The notes: generated from the sequence alone by a model not told the origin. A stretch of DNA of 64,000 bases from a bacterium (GCA_021780105.1 JAJXZJ010000025.1:1-64000), one strand, 5' to 3'. Positions 29,150 through 38,678 are shown, numbered from the stretch's first letter. Made by a program: numbers and translations.

Positions 29150-30001
29150 ATGATGGCAGGTCTGCCGGTCAAACTCTCGTCGCGCGCGACCCAGGAATTC
29201 TGGGAGATCCCGGTGTTGTTCGAGGACGCCTGGCTGCTGGCGCTCGACAAGCCGGCCGGATTGGCCACCTCGCCTGACCGCTTGAATCCCGACCGGCCCA
29301 GCCTCACGCACCTGCTGCACGAGGCCATCGCGCGCGGCGCGGCGTGGACCGCCGGCCGCTCGCTGGACTACCTGGCCAACGCGCACCGGCTGGAAGCCGA
29401 AACCAGCGGCGCCCTCCTGCTGGCCCGGGACCGCTCCACCTTGATCGCGCTCGCCAACCAGTTCAGCGCCGGGCAACCCGTGCAGAAGGCGCTGGCCCTG
29501 GTGCAGGGCACGCCCCCGGCCGAGACATGGGAAACGGACGCCAAACTCGCGCCGCACCCCACGCGGCCGGGCGTCGTTCGCGTGGATCCGAGACGCGGCA
29601 AGAAGTCGAAGACGCAGTTCGCGGTCATCGAGCGGTTCGCCGGCTACACGCTGGTGCGTTGCGTGCCGCTCATCGGCCGGCCGCAGCAGGTCCAGGTTCA
29701 CCTGCGCCACTGCGGGCTGCCGGTCGTGGGCGACGCGCTCTACGGCGGCCGGCCGTTGCTGCTGTCGCGGCTCAAGCCGGGTTATCGGTTCAAAGCGGAG
29801 GTGTTGGAGCGGCCGTTGATGGGACGGGTGGCGCTGCACGTCGAGCAGTTGGATCTGGTTCACCCGGGAACGGGGGCGGCGTTGACGATTACCACACCAC
29901 TGCCAAAGGATTTTCAGGTTTCCCTGAAATATCTTCGTCGTTACGCGCCCGGCCTCCCGGCGGCGTCCGCCGGCGAGCCGCCCGCCATGCCCGGCGTCTG
30001 A
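29150..30001 (+). CDS. RluA-family pseudouridine-synthase-like protein lacking the catalytic Asp
   Basis: The 283-residue protein follows the RluA fold (VLFEDAWLLALDKPAGLATSP, GRPQQVQVHLRHCGLPVVGDALYGG). The catalytic motif HRLDxxTSG reads HRLEAETSG here: the essential Asp is Glu82. The substrate-loop motif normally RxHQIRxHL reads RPQQVQVHL, losing the His and an Arg. The paralogue at 63238 keeps both motifs. This protein may bind RNA without modifying it, or may act weakly. It is 73 bp downstream of the PpiD-like gene on the same strand. Confidence 0.8.
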   Translation: MMAGLPVKLSSRATQEFWEIPVLFEDAWLLALDKPAGLATSPDRLNPDRPSLTHLLHEAIARGAAWTAGRSLDYLANAHRLEAETSGALLLARDRSTLIALANQFSAGQPVQKALALVQGTPPAETWETDAKLAPHPTRPGVVRVDPRRGKKSKTQFAVIERFAGYTLVRCVPLIGRPQQVQVHLRHCGLPVVGDALYGGRPLLLSRLKPGYRFKAEVLERPLMGRVALHVEQLDLVHPGTGAALTITTPLPKDFQVSLKYLRRYAPGLPAASAGEPPAMPGV

Positions 30002-30014
30002 CGGCCGGTCAGGA

Positions 30015-30872
30015 CTACGGCTCGTCGTCCGTGTCGCCTTCGTCCTCGACCTCGATTTCCTCCCGCATCTTTCGCGAAATGCGGGGCCGGATGAAGCCAT
30101 ACACGAGATAGGAGGTGAAGATGACCGGCAGGACGATCGGCAGAATCTGCTCACGAAGCACGAGAATCACCCCGAGAAACAGCGCGCCGATGACCAGTTT
30201 GCCGAACGGCCGTTGCACGCCCAGGTTGAGGGTTTTGAAGGACGGATATTTCACCTCGCTCACCATCATGAACGAGAGGAAGAGCATGATACCCGGCAGC
30301 GTGTAGCGCCAGGTGCCGTGCGCGAAGTTCCGGTCCTCGCCCCAGATGATCAGCAGCGTGAGCGACGCGACCAACCCCGCCGCCGCGGGAATGGGAAAAC
30401 CGAGGAACTCCTTGCCGCCACCGCTGCCGGCCAGGGCGGAAAGGCAGTTGAACCGCGCCAGCCGCAGCGCGCCGCAGATCAAATACACCGACGCGATGAA
30501 CCAGCCGATCTCCGGATGCCGGATGAACACGTCCTTGAGCACGATGCGATGCACGAGAAATGCCGGCGCCACCCCGAAGGAAACCAGGTCCGCCAGCGAA
30601 TCAAACTCGCGGCCGAAGGGGCTTTCGTGTCCGCCCCAGCGCGCGACCCGTCCGTCCAGCATGTCAAAAATGCAGGCCAGCAGGATGAAGAACAGTGACA
30701 GCCGGATGGAGGTGCCGAAGTTCGACGCGCTCACGTCGGCCTCGACGATCTTGGTCAGCGCCACGAAGCCGCAGAACAAGTTGCCGGCCGTCATCAAGTT
30801 CGGCAGGAAATAAATGCGCAGCTTCGGCGCCGGATCGCCGGCGGCCGGACGGGCAGACGGAGTGCTTGCCAT
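30015..30872 (-). CDS. pssA: CDP-diacylglycerol-serine O-phosphatidyltransferase
   Basis: This 285-residue integral membrane enzyme has the CDP-alcohol phosphotransferase signature DMLDGRVARWGGHESPFGREFDSLAD, with the spacing DGxxAR then GxxxD and xxxD. It makes phosphatidylserine from CDP-diacylglycerol and serine. A second start at TTG 30881 is possible. It follows psd with the stop codon overlapping the possible TTG, so PssA and Psd are produced together and give phosphatidylethanolamine. Confidence 0.93.
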   Translation of the reverse strand: MASTPSARPAAGDPAPKLRIYFLPNLMTAGNLFCGFVALTKIVEADVSASNFGTSIRLSLFFILLACIFDMLDGRVARWGGHESPFGREFDSLADLVSFGVAPAFLVHRIVLKDVFIRHPEIGWFIASVYLICGALRLARFNCLSALAGSGGGKEFLGFPIPAAAGLVASLTLLIIWGEDRNFAHGTWRYTLPGIMLFLSFMMVSEVKYPSFKTLNLGVQRPFGKLVIGALFLGVILVLREQILPIVLPVIFTSYLVYGFIRPRISRKMREEIEVEDEGDTDDEP

Positions 30873-30877
30873 GACAA

Positions 30878-31564
30878 TCAAGGCCGCGTGGCCAGGATGG
30901 TTTCGCCGCCGCGGGCGCGGTCGCCCGGCTTCACCTTCACCTGCACGGACAACGGCAGGTAAACGTCACAACGGGAGCCGAACTGGATGAGGCTGATGCG
31001 CTCGCCGCGGGCCACCACATCGCCGGGTTTCACCCACGGCACGATGCGCCGGGCAATGAGGCCGGCGATCAGCCGCACGCCGATCTTTTCGCCCGGACGC
31101 TCCCTCGACGCGAAGCCGATGAGCACGTTTTCGTTGAGCGCCGCGGAATCCTGGCGCATCGCGTTGAGGAACTGCCCCGGCGTATGCTGGCAGACGACAA
31201 CTTCGCCCGCCACCGGCGCCCGCTGCACATGCACGTCAAACACCGACAGGAAAATCGAAACCCGCCGGCACCGGCCACCGACAAAGGTTGGCTCCTCCAC
31301 TTCGTCCACCACGTCCACCTTGCCGCTGCCCGGCGCAACGACGGCTTCGGGCGCCTGCGGGACGCGCGCATCGGGGTCGCGGAAAAAGAACAGACAGGCG
31401 ATCAAAAACAACACCCACACCCCGAACAGCCCGCCGGTGATGGGGACAAGAAACTCGCCCAGAAACTTGGCCAGCATCGCCGCCAGCATCAGCATGACCA
31501 GGAAGAAGAGCGTCCAGTAAATCAGTTTGAGGGCGGCTCGGGTGGCCTTGCCCGCGTGTTTCAT
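30878..31564 (-). CDS. psd: Phosphatidylserine decarboxylase, short form
   Basis: The 228-residue protein has two N-terminal membrane helices and the autocatalytic site FGSR (Gly196-Ser197), where self-cleavage produces the pyruvoyl cofactor. Other parts typical of the short, PSD-B-like class are SVFDVHVQRAPVAGEV and a C-terminal VKVKPGDRARGGE. It converts phosphatidylserine into phosphatidylethanolamine. Its upstream region is divergent from the VIT1-type gene. Confidence 0.92.
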   Translation of the reverse strand: MKHAGKATRAALKLIYWTLFFLVMLMLAAMLAKFLGEFLVPITGGLFGVWVLFLIACLFFFRDPDARVPQAPEAVVAPGSGKVDVVDEVEEPTFVGGRCRRVSIFLSVFDVHVQRAPVAGEVVVCQHTPGQFLNAMRQDSAALNENVLIGFASRERPGEKIGVRLIAGLIARRIVPWVKPGDVVARGERISLIQFGSRCDVYLPLSVQVKVKPGDRARGGETILATRP

Positions 31565-31704
31565 GGGCGCATGTTAACCGGCGGCGGCCGGAAGAAAAGC
31601 CGATAATCGCCGGCCCGCCGCCGCCGCGTGATGCGGGCTTGACGCGGCCGGCCAGGGCGGCGGACTTTGTTGTCCTTTGAACCGTGGCAAGAACCAACAT
31701 CGTT

Positions 31705-32400
31705 ATGCCGGCAACCCCGCACATTGAAAAGCATTTCACCGCCAGCGAAGCCGTCCGCGACGTGGTCATCGGCATGTCCGACGGCCTCACCGTGCCGTTT
31801 GCGCTGGCAGCGGGGTTGACCGGCGCCATCGCCTCGTCCCGCCTCATCGTTACCGCCGGCTTCGCGGAAATTGCCGCCGGCTCGATCGCCATGGGCCTGG
31901 GCGGCTACCTGGCCGCCCGCAGCGAGGCGGAGCACTACGCCAGCGAACGGGCGCGCGAGGAGGATGAAATCGTGACCCTGCCGGAGGTGGAGGCACAGGA
32001 GGTGCGGGAAATCTTCGAGAGTTACGGGCTGACCCACGAGGAGAGCGCGACGGTGGTCGAGGCGCTGCGCAAACGCCCGCAGGACTGGGTGGATTTCATG
32101 ATGCGGTTCGAGCTTGGTCTGGAGCAACCGGAGCCGGGCCGCGCGCTGCGCAGCGCCGTGACGATCGCCGTGGCCTACGTCGTGGGCGGGTTGATTCCGT
32201 TGAGCGCGTATCTGGTGTTCGCCGACGCGCACCGGGCCTTGGTGATGTCCATCGCCGTGACGCTGGTTTCGCTGGCGGTGTTCGGCGGCGTGAAGGGCCG
32301 TTTCACCGGCACGCCGGTGGTCCGGAGCGGGTTGTTGACGGCGCTGATCGGCGGTGTGGCCGCCGCGGCGGCATTTGGCATCGCGCGCTGGGTAAGCTGA
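31705..32400 (+). CDS. VIT1/CCC1-family Fe2+/Mn2+ transporter
   Basis: The 231-residue protein has five helices and the family start VRDVVIGMSDGLTVPFALAAGLTGA, then AGFAEIAAGSIAMGLGGYLAARSEAEHY with a metal-binding acidic/His helix between helices 2 and 3. Such proteins move iron or manganese out of the cytosol. Translation could also start at GTG 31684. It converges with the Ig-domain gene, about 10 bp apart. Confidence 0.88.
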   Translation: MPATPHIEKHFTASEAVRDVVIGMSDGLTVPFALAAGLTGAIASSRLIVTAGFAEIAAGSIAMGLGGYLAARSEAEHYASERAREEDEIVTLPEVEAQEVREIFESYGLTHEESATVVEALRKRPQDWVDFMMRFELGLEQPEPGRALRSAVTIAVAYVVGGLIPLSAYLVFADAHRALVMSIAVTLVSLAVFGGVKGRFTGTPVVRSGLLTALIGGVAAAAAFGIARWVS

Positions 32401-32410
32401 GTCCGCCCGG

Positions 32411-34027
32411 CTACGGCGAAACCAGCAGGCGGAAGAACTCGTAGTTCGACACCGTGGAGCGCGGGAAGGTGAACGTCTGCACCGCGCCCAGGCCGATGCC
32501 GTTCGTCAGCGAGGTCCACTTCACCAGGTCGGTCGAACCGTCAATTTCGTAATTCAGCCCCCCCAGACCGCTGGTCGTGAACTGGAACTGCTGGAAGTTG
32601 TTCGGGGCCGGCAACAGCGTGATGCTCGTGACCTGCACGGTCGGCGGCGTGGAACCGGTGCTGTGAACGCGATAGGCGACAAAACCCGCGCCGGCAGGAA
32701 CCGGGAAACTCACCACGCCGGCCGGCCCGCTGAGGGTGTTCGTGGCCACCGGCGTCCACGCGGTCAAATTGGTGCTCGCGTCCACGACGTAGGTGGCGCC
32801 GGCGGTGCCGTTGAGCGTGAACTGGAAGTTCTGGAAATTCGCGGCGCTGGGCAGCGGCTGCGGATTCGTCAACGTTGCTGCCGTGCCAGGTGTGCTGACG
32901 GTGATCGTCACCGGCGTGGACACCGTGCTGGCGTCGCGATTGTCCGTGGCCTTGGCCGTGAGCGCGTAGCTGCCAGCCGCCAGATTGGTCAACGTCACGG
33001 AAAACGGCACGCTGGTGACGGTGCCGACGAGGTTCGTGTCCACGTAGAAATCCACGCGGGTCACCGAGCCGTCGGGGTCGCTGGCGTCCGCGGTCAGCGT
33101 CACGGTGGCCGGCGCGGTGAACGTGGCATTGTCCGCCGGCGAGGCCAGCGCCACCAACGGCGGCTGGTTCGGCAATGACACATTACCGATGATGGTGAGA
33201 TTCCGCAGATCGCCGATCACGTCGCCGGGAACGAAGAACGTTCCCCAGTTCGCATAATAGCCGAAGGTGTTCGTGCCCGGCGGCGGCCGGGCCGTCAGCA
33301 ATTCCACCGTTTCGCCGATTTGAATCGGATTTTGCTGCGCGTCCGCGCCCTGGAACGCCCTGGCGGTGATGTGCGCGGTGGCGTTGGTCAACACGGCCAG
33401 GTCCGCAGCCGTCGGCACGCTGAAGGTGACGCTGAGCGTCGCAAAGTTTGTCGGACTGTAGCCGGCGAGGTCCGACCAGGCGGAGCCGACCGCGCCGTAG
33501 GCGGGCGTGCCGTCGAGGTTGAACAGGTTGGTGTAGGAGTCGTTCAGGTCGCCGGTCGGAGCGGTGAAATCAATCGCGGCGACCTGCAACGAGCCGGCGA
33601 CGTCGCCCGGAACGAGGCGGAACGCGATGCCTGTGCCGGCGGCGGGATCGATCCAGCCCATGACGCCGACGCAGTTCTGGGGCGCGTTGGCCGCCGGGAG
33701 CACGTCGGCGGTCGCGGTATAATTGGTGCCCAGCAATTCGACGTTGTCCGGACACCACGCCGCGGAGATGGCGAAATCGCTGAGCAACGGCGTCTGCGCC
33801 GCGAGCAGTGCGTTGGTGAGATTCGGGTCCACCGTCAGGGTCAGGTCCGCGCCCGCGGTGCCGCTGGCATTGATGATCCGCACCAGATGGTTTGTGGTGG
33901 TGCCGTCGTTGACCAGGTTGGTCGTGACGAGATTGGTGGAACTCTGGGCCAGGGCGGCCCCGGCGGCGAACAGGGCCGTGGCAATCACACCGACAACACG
34001 GCGGTTCAGGCTTCCTCGCGAATTCAT
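32411..34027 (-). CDS. Secreted beta-rich protein with an Ig-like domain and two C-terminal repeats
   Basis: The 538-residue protein has a signal peptide ending near AALAQ. Residues about 285-390 form a Big_7-type Ig-like domain (VALASPADNATFTAPATVTLTA, VDFYVDTNLVG). Two ~75-residue repeats follow (FQNFQFTLNGTAGATYVVDASTNLTAW and FQQFQFTTSGLGGLNYEIDGSTDLVKW), a fold frequent in secreted Verrucomicrobiota proteins. The N-terminal half is unlike known families. The role may be surface or extracellular; nothing catalytic is seen. Confidence 0.65.
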   Translation of the reverse strand: MNSRGSLNRRVVGVIATALFAAGAALAQSSTNLVTTNLVNDGTTTNHLVRIINASGTAGADLTLTVDPNLTNALLAAQTPLLSDFAISAAWCPDNVELLGTNYTATADVLPAANAPQNCVGVMGWIDPAAGTGIAFRLVPGDVAGSLQVAAIDFTAPTGDLNDSYTNLFNLDGTPAYGAVGSAWSDLAGYSPTNFATLSVTFSVPTAADLAVLTNATAHITARAFQGADAQQNPIQIGETVELLTARPPPGTNTFGYYANWGTFFVPGDVIGDLRNLTIIGNVSLPNQPPLVALASPADNATFTAPATVTLTADASDPDGSVTRVDFYVDTNLVGTVTSVPFSVTLTNLAAGSYALTAKATDNRDASTVSTPVTITVSTPGTAATLTNPQPLPSAANFQNFQFTLNGTAGATYVVDASTNLTAWTPVATNTLSGPAGVVSFPVPAGAGFVAYRVHSTGSTPPTVQVTSITLLPAPNNFQQFQFTTSGLGGLNYEIDGSTDLVKWTSLTNGIGLGAVQTFTFPRSTVSNYEFFRLLVSP

Positions 34028-34125
34028 CGTGGGCAAAAACTACCGGAGCGCGGGCCGGCGCACAAACCCTTTTGCGCGCCGCGCCGCACGGAAACGCGGG
34101 ACGGATCGAGGAACGGGCGGCGTTT

Positions 34126-35397
34126 TCAAAACGCGCTTTTCGCCGGACCGCAGAACTGCGTGAACGCGCCGCCGAAGAGGTTCCGCACGTCGCGCTCGAT
34201 CTCGGCGGCGGTCGGCTCCCAGCCGGTGGCCGCAAGGTCCGCATATTTGTCCACGAGGGCGTGCGCGACGACTTTGCGGGTGTGGTCCCACTTGTAAATG
34301 ATCTGGTCCAGCACGCGGGCGTCGGAGTGCTGGACGGTGAACGCGGTGCCGAGCAGTTCGAGGCGCAGGCGGGTGATCTCGTCCACGAGGTAGGGCACGT
34401 TGGTGAACCACCAGCAGCCGAAGACGTGCAGGTTTGGGAATTTGCGCGCCAGCACGCACAACTCGTGCTGGTTCTCGCGCGAGAGCACGGTGACGAGAAA
34501 CTTGTTCTCCGGAAACGCCGCGCACAGGTTGGCCAGCGCCGACAGGTCGCTCGGCCCCAGCGCGTCGCCGGCCAGGTGCAGCCGCGGGTTCACCGCCCGC
34601 CGGACGCCGAGCATGAGCGCGAACGGCAGGCCGAACTCGCGGCAGTGCGGCAGGATGGCGCCCTCGATGAGCTGGGCGGCGTCGCTGTTGGCCGGCCACG
34701 CGAAATCCGGCGGCAGCGAGACCATCAGGTAACGCGCCTCGATCAGGCGCGTCCAGTCGGCCAGGAAACGGCGGACTTCGTCGAGCGTGTTCGCGGACAG
34801 TCCTTCGCCGACTTGATAATTCCAGCCGGCGAGGCGCGTGGCGGCGTTCGGCCAGTCCACCAGCAGCGGGTCCACGCGGAGCGCGGCGATGAAGCGGTCG
34901 TCGCGGAGAAAACCCTTCTGCCAGACCGGCCGCTCGGCGCTGTCGAACGGCGAGTTGGTCATGAAAATGGCCTCGACGTTCGCCAGTTCCATGCAGCGGG
35001 TGATGTAGGTGTCCACCGGCCATTGCTTGAACCACTCGCGCACGGCCGGCAGGTCGCGCTGCTTCACTTCCAAGCCCAGCCGGTGCAGCGTGGTCAACAC
35101 ACCACGACACGCCTCCGAAATCGGCGAGTGGTCGAGGAAGAGCCGCTTCCAGATCAGCTCGGCCTGTTCGAGCTTCGTCATCAACCAGAACTTCTCCGCC
35201 GGCACGTCGAGCCAGCGGAACGCCTCGGCGACGAGGTAGTGATACACCAGCATGTCGTCAATGCCCCACAGCAGCAGCCCGCCAAGCGTGGGATCGTAGA
35301 GGTGCGTGTGCATGTCAATGGCGGGCGTGGAGGCAACGACGCGTTCTATCTGGGCTGTCAGTGCCGTGCGACGAAACTCGGTGACCGGGGCGTTCAT
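34126..35397 (-). CDS. Uronate-isomerase-like amidohydrolase-superfamily protein
   Basis: The 423-residue protein resembles UxaC-type proteins of the amidohydrolase superfamily: N-terminal metal motif MHTHL, RVDPLLVDW in the middle, and late HSDARVLDQIIYKW. True UxaC is about 470 residues and has other conserved active-site residues; those cannot be confirmed here. The substrate may be a sugar acid or a different small molecule. It follows the seven-gene operon at 35471-45057 after 73 bp on the same strand and may be its last member. Confidence 0.65.
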   Translation of the reverse strand: MNAPVTEFRRTALTAQIERVVASTPAIDMHTHLYDPTLGGLLLWGIDDMLVYHYLVAEAFRWLDVPAEKFWLMTKLEQAELIWKRLFLDHSPISEACRGVLTTLHRLGLEVKQRDLPAVREWFKQWPVDTYITRCMELANVEAIFMTNSPFDSAERPVWQKGFLRDDRFIAALRVDPLLVDWPNAATRLAGWNYQVGEGLSANTLDEVRRFLADWTRLIEARYLMVSLPPDFAWPANSDAAQLIEGAILPHCREFGLPFALMLGVRRAVNPRLHLAGDALGPSDLSALANLCAAFPENKFLVTVLSRENQHELCVLARKFPNLHVFGCWWFTNVPYLVDEITRLRLELLGTAFTVQHSDARVLDQIIYKWDHTRKVVAHALVDKYADLAATGWEPTAAEIERDVRNLFGGAFTQFCGPAKSAF

Positions 35398-35470
35398 CGC
35401 GGAAAAACCTACCCGGAGCCGCGACGGCGAGGCGATTCTTTTTTGCGGCGGACCGACAACCGCGCCCGGC

Positions 35471-36700
35471 TCACGGCGCGGCGGGCTGGGGCCAGACCAC
35501 AGTGACGCTGCCGTTGGCGCGCAATTCCAGCACCTGGAGTGACACACGGCGGTTTCCTTCGCGGTCAAACAGCAGTTCGCCCGTCACGCCGGACAGGCTG
35601 CGTGTGAGCGGAAATTCGCGGAACACAGGCCGGCTCTCGGCGTGGCGCAACACGTCGGCGAGCACCAGCACGGCGTCGAACGCCAGCGCCACCGTCAGAT
35701 TCGGCGGTTGATTTGCCGGCGGGCGGGACGCGGTTTCGCCGGCCAGAGGCGAGCCTTCAACCAGGTCCTTCTGAAATCGTTCACGCATTTCGCCGGGACT
35801 CGTGATCGCCGGCGGCACGGGAATCAGAACGCCCTCCACACTCCCACCGCCGGCCCGGAAAAAGGCGGGACAACACAGGCCGCCCGGACCGGCGAGGCGG
35901 CCGGCAAAACCCGCCGCGCGCACGGCGCGCGCCAGCCGCCCGGCCTCCGGGGCGTCGAGCCAGAGCAGGATGGCGTCCGGCCTGGCGGCCAGCGCCGGTT
36001 GCAGAAGCGGGGTGAAATGGGTGTCGCCTGGCGCAACGGAAATGGTCTGCACCACTTCGACATTCGCGCCGCGCGCCGCGTGCTGGAGGTCCTTGCCCGC
36101 CTCGCGACCGGCCCGCTCCGGCGGAACCAGCGCCACCACGGACAGTGATGTTTTGCCCGTGGCTTGTTTGATCGCGGCGAACAGCGCCGCGGCTTCGTCG
36201 TCCGTGCGCGACGCCACGCGGACGGTCCACGGCACGCCGGCGCGCGTGACGGACGTGTCCGGGCAAAGCGACACCACCGGCACCCGCGTGCGGCCGGCGA
36301 CCTGAAGCGCCTGGTGAACCGTGGCGCCGGAGCTGGGCGCGAGGAGCGCGTCCGCGCCGTCGTCGAGCGCCAGCACGACCGCTTCATTGCCGTCGGATCC
36401 CCACTGGCCGGCCTGGCCGCGGACGATGAGTTCAACCCTGGCGCCCGGCTGCCGGTTGACGGCTGCGACCCCCAGTTCAGCGCCGCGACGAATGTCGCCG
36501 GCATCGGCTTCCGTGGGCGGCAGCAGCAGGCCGATCTTGAAGCTTGCCGCCTGGGAGGTTTCCGGGGTTTCGCCCTGGCTCAAGACAGCCAACAAGCCGA
36601 CGGCCGCGACGATGCCAAGCCAGCGTGGCAGACGTCCTGCGTTGGCGTGGCATGAACAAATCGCGGCCAGCCCGCCGGGCGCGGAACGATTCGACCTCAT
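35471..36700 (-). CDS. Branched-chain-amino-acid-type periplasmic binding protein (Peripla_BP_6)
   Basis: The 409-residue protein has an N-terminal hydrophobic segment (WLGIVAAVGLLAVLSQG) and a LivJ-like fold: FKIGLLLPPTEADAGDIRRGAELGVAAVN, then SSGATVHQALQVAGRTRVPVVSLCPDTSVTRAG. It would bind a small ligand in the periplasm. No ABC permease or ATPase is near, so it may act as a sensor or a partner of another protein. It starts 12 bp after the preceding binding-protein gene, and the two share only the fold, not close sequence. Confidence 0.78.
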   Translation of the reverse strand: MRSNRSAPGGLAAICSCHANAGRLPRWLGIVAAVGLLAVLSQGETPETSQAASFKIGLLLPPTEADAGDIRRGAELGVAAVNRQPGARVELIVRGQAGQWGSDGNEAVVLALDDGADALLAPSSGATVHQALQVAGRTRVPVVSLCPDTSVTRAGVPWTVRVASRTDDEAAALFAAIKQATGKTSLSVVALVPPERAGREAGKDLQHAARGANVEVVQTISVAPGDTHFTPLLQPALAARPDAILLWLDAPEAGRLARAVRAAGFAGRLAGPGGLCCPAFFRAGGGSVEGVLIPVPPAITSPGEMRERFQKDLVEGSPLAGETASRPPANQPPNLTVALAFDAVLVLADVLRHAESRPVFREFPLTRSLSGVTGELLFDREGNRRVSLQVLELRANGSVTVVWPQPAAP

Positions 36701-36712
36701 GACCTCCGCGCG

Positions 36713-38086
36713 TTAACGCTGCGTGATCGTCGGCCGCTCCTCCTGGCGCATCGGCGGCGCGGGCCGGAAATGCCAGGCGCCCTGATGAAACTCGCCCATC
36801 ACCATCGGGGCGATGTTATCCCAGCGGCCGTCGAACACCATGTGCCCGGTCACGCCGTCGTAGGAATCGAGGTTGGCGAGGTAATCGCGGACGCGCCAGC
36901 GGTTCGGGCCGGCGTGCTCGATGGCCTGGATCATCAGGCGCGCGCCGTCATAACCGTAGGCGGCGTAGCTGTCCGGCTTCTCGCCGTAGCGTTTTTCGTA
37001 CCGCGCCGCGAAATCCAGCCACGGTTTGTCGGTGCGGTTTGGATCGTAGTAATAGGCGATGGTGGTGCCTTCCGCGGCGCTCCCCGCGCCTTGGCGGAAA
37101 CTGTCCTCCTCCAGCCGGTCGAAGCCGAAGAACTGCGCCTTGATGCCCGCCTGGCGGAACTGCGCGGCAAACCGCCCGATGTCCTCCGGCTGCCCGCAGA
37201 AAAAGACCGCGTCCACGTCGGCGGCCTTGATGGCCTGGATTTGCATGCGGATGTCGGTGTCGCCAGGCTTGAACAACAGGTGCTGCACCGGCGGGCAGCC
37301 GAGCCGGCGGATGAAATTGACGAAGTGCATCACGCCGACGCGGCCGGGCCGGCTGCTCTCGCGGAAGATGGCAATGCGCTTGCAGCCGCGCTCACGCACC
37401 GCCACCTCGGCCAGCAGGAAGGACTCCTGCCGCTGGTCCGGCAGGATGCGCGTGAGCCACGGAATCTGGGTTTCGGTGAGCGTCGGGTCCGGGTCCGACG
37501 TGTTGATGATGTAGGTCTCGGTCTTCAACGTCACGCGCAAGGCGACATGCGTGGCGTCGCCGTCAATGGTGCCGAGGATGCCGAGCACCTCGTTGTCCGC
37601 GAAATCCACGGCAATGTTGGCCGCGCTGCCCCACTGGGGCGAATCCTCGCGGGCGACGATTTCAAACGGCAGTTCGCCGGGTTTGCGCGCGGCGTTGGCC
37701 TCGGCAAACGCCAGCTCCACGCCCTTCTTCGTCCGCGCGCCACGCGCCCCCTCCGGACCGTAGCTCGGCGGACTGAGCAGGCCGACCTTGAGCGATTTGA
37801 GGTCCGGCGGGTCGGGATAATCCCTGCCCGGACCGCGAAACGGCAGGCGCGTGGTCCAGTACCGGTAATACGGCTCGATCGTGTGGAAGGGCACCATCCC
37901 CTCCGGCACGTTGCCGTAGTAGGGATAGCGGTCCTCGTTGGTGCCGGCGCGGGGCGGGAGTTGCCGGACGCCAGCCGGCGGCTTGTCCTCCAGGTTCAAC
38001 TGCTTGGGCGGATCCTTTTCCTCGTAGGCGGCCCGGCCCAGGGGCGCGGCCAGCAGGCTCAACAAGACGAACAAGACAGGTTTCAT
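36713..38086 (-). CDS. Second branched-chain-amino-acid-type periplasmic binding protein, extended N-terminus
   Basis: The 457-residue protein has a signal peptide (MKPVLFVLLSLLAAPLGRAA). An extra ~90-residue N-terminal segment rich in Pro, Tyr and Arg (RYPYYGNVPEGMVPFHTIEPYYRYW) precedes the Peripla_BP_6 domain (VGLLSPPSYGPEGARGARTKKGVELAFAEAN; ILGTIDGDATHVALRV; IFRESSRPGRVGV). The extension may dock it to another envelope component (inference). The spacing to the neighbouring genes is 10-12 bp. Confidence 0.76.
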   Translation of the reverse strand: MKPVLFVLLSLLAAPLGRAAYEEKDPPKQLNLEDKPPAGVRQLPPRAGTNEDRYPYYGNVPEGMVPFHTIEPYYRYWTTRLPFRGPGRDYPDPPDLKSLKVGLLSPPSYGPEGARGARTKKGVELAFAEANAARKPGELPFEIVAREDSPQWGSAANIAVDFADNEVLGILGTIDGDATHVALRVTLKTETYIINTSDPDPTLTETQIPWLTRILPDQRQESFLLAEVAVRERGCKRIAIFRESSRPGRVGVMHFVNFIRRLGCPPVQHLLFKPGDTDIRMQIQAIKAADVDAVFFCGQPEDIGRFAAQFRQAGIKAQFFGFDRLEEDSFRQGAGSAAEGTTIAYYYDPNRTDKPWLDFAARYEKRYGEKPDSYAAYGYDGARLMIQAIEHAGPNRWRVRDYLANLDSYDGVTGHMVFDGRWDNIAPMVMGEFHQGAWHFRPAPPMRQEERPTITQR

Positions 38087-38096
38087 AACGGTCTCC

Positions 38097-38678
38097 TTAG
38101 CGGATGATCATCGCCAGCGCTTCAATCTCGATCAGTAAATCGCTCCGGCAAAGCCGGGCCTGGATGCCCGTGCTGGCGGGAAACGGGTTCAGGCCCAGGG
38201 CGCGGAAGAATTCGTTGCGGATGCCGTTGAACTCGGCGTAATCGCGCTCGATGTCGCGCAGGTAGCACGTGGTGCGGACGACGTCGTGCCAGTTGGCGCC
38301 CTCGCTGGCGAGGAGCGTGGTGATATTGCGATAGGTGCGCCAGAGCTGGGCGCGGAAATCGCCGGGATGCAGCGTCTCGCCGGCGTCGCCGATGCTCGCG
38401 GTGCCGCTGATGAGCAGTTGCGTGACGCCGCCGGGCAGGTCCACGCGCAGGCCGCGGGTGAACGCGCTGCCGTATTCCGGGGCCTCGTTCAACACCGTGG
38501 GCGCCTGGATGGCGCGCTTGCCGACCGGCACACGGCCCTTGGGCAACTGTTTCAGAATGCCGCCGGGCGCCGGCTCGCACGGCGGCAAACCCAGCGCCCG
38601 CCGCTCGGCCTGCTCGGCCTCGGTGTAAACGACGGCGCTTTCGATCTCGCGTTCCAACGGGGTGATGAGGGAGTTCAT
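38097..38678 (-). CDS. RidA/FkbO-like enzyme with an N-terminal extension
   Basis: The 193-residue protein ends in a YjgF/RidA-like domain (about 85-193): SGTASIGDAGETLHPGDFRAQ, RTYRNITTLLASEGA, FPASTGIQARLCRSDLLIEIEALAM. The signature is closest to chorismatase/FkbO-Hyg5 or RidA-like proteins that act on enamine or chorismate-like substrates. The first ~80 residues are not part of RidA. It lacks a signal peptide, so it is the only clearly cytosolic member of the operon. It may make or modify the small molecule the binding proteins recognise (inference). Confidence 0.7.
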   Translation of the reverse strand: MNSLITPLEREIESAVVYTEAEQAERRALGLPPCEPAPGGILKQLPKGRVPVGKRAIQAPTVLNEAPEYGSAFTRGLRVDLPGGVTQLLISGTASIGDAGETLHPGDFRAQLWRTYRNITTLLASEGANWHDVVRTTCYLRDIERDYAEFNGIRNEFFRALGLNPFPASTGIQARLCRSDLLIEIEALAMIIR

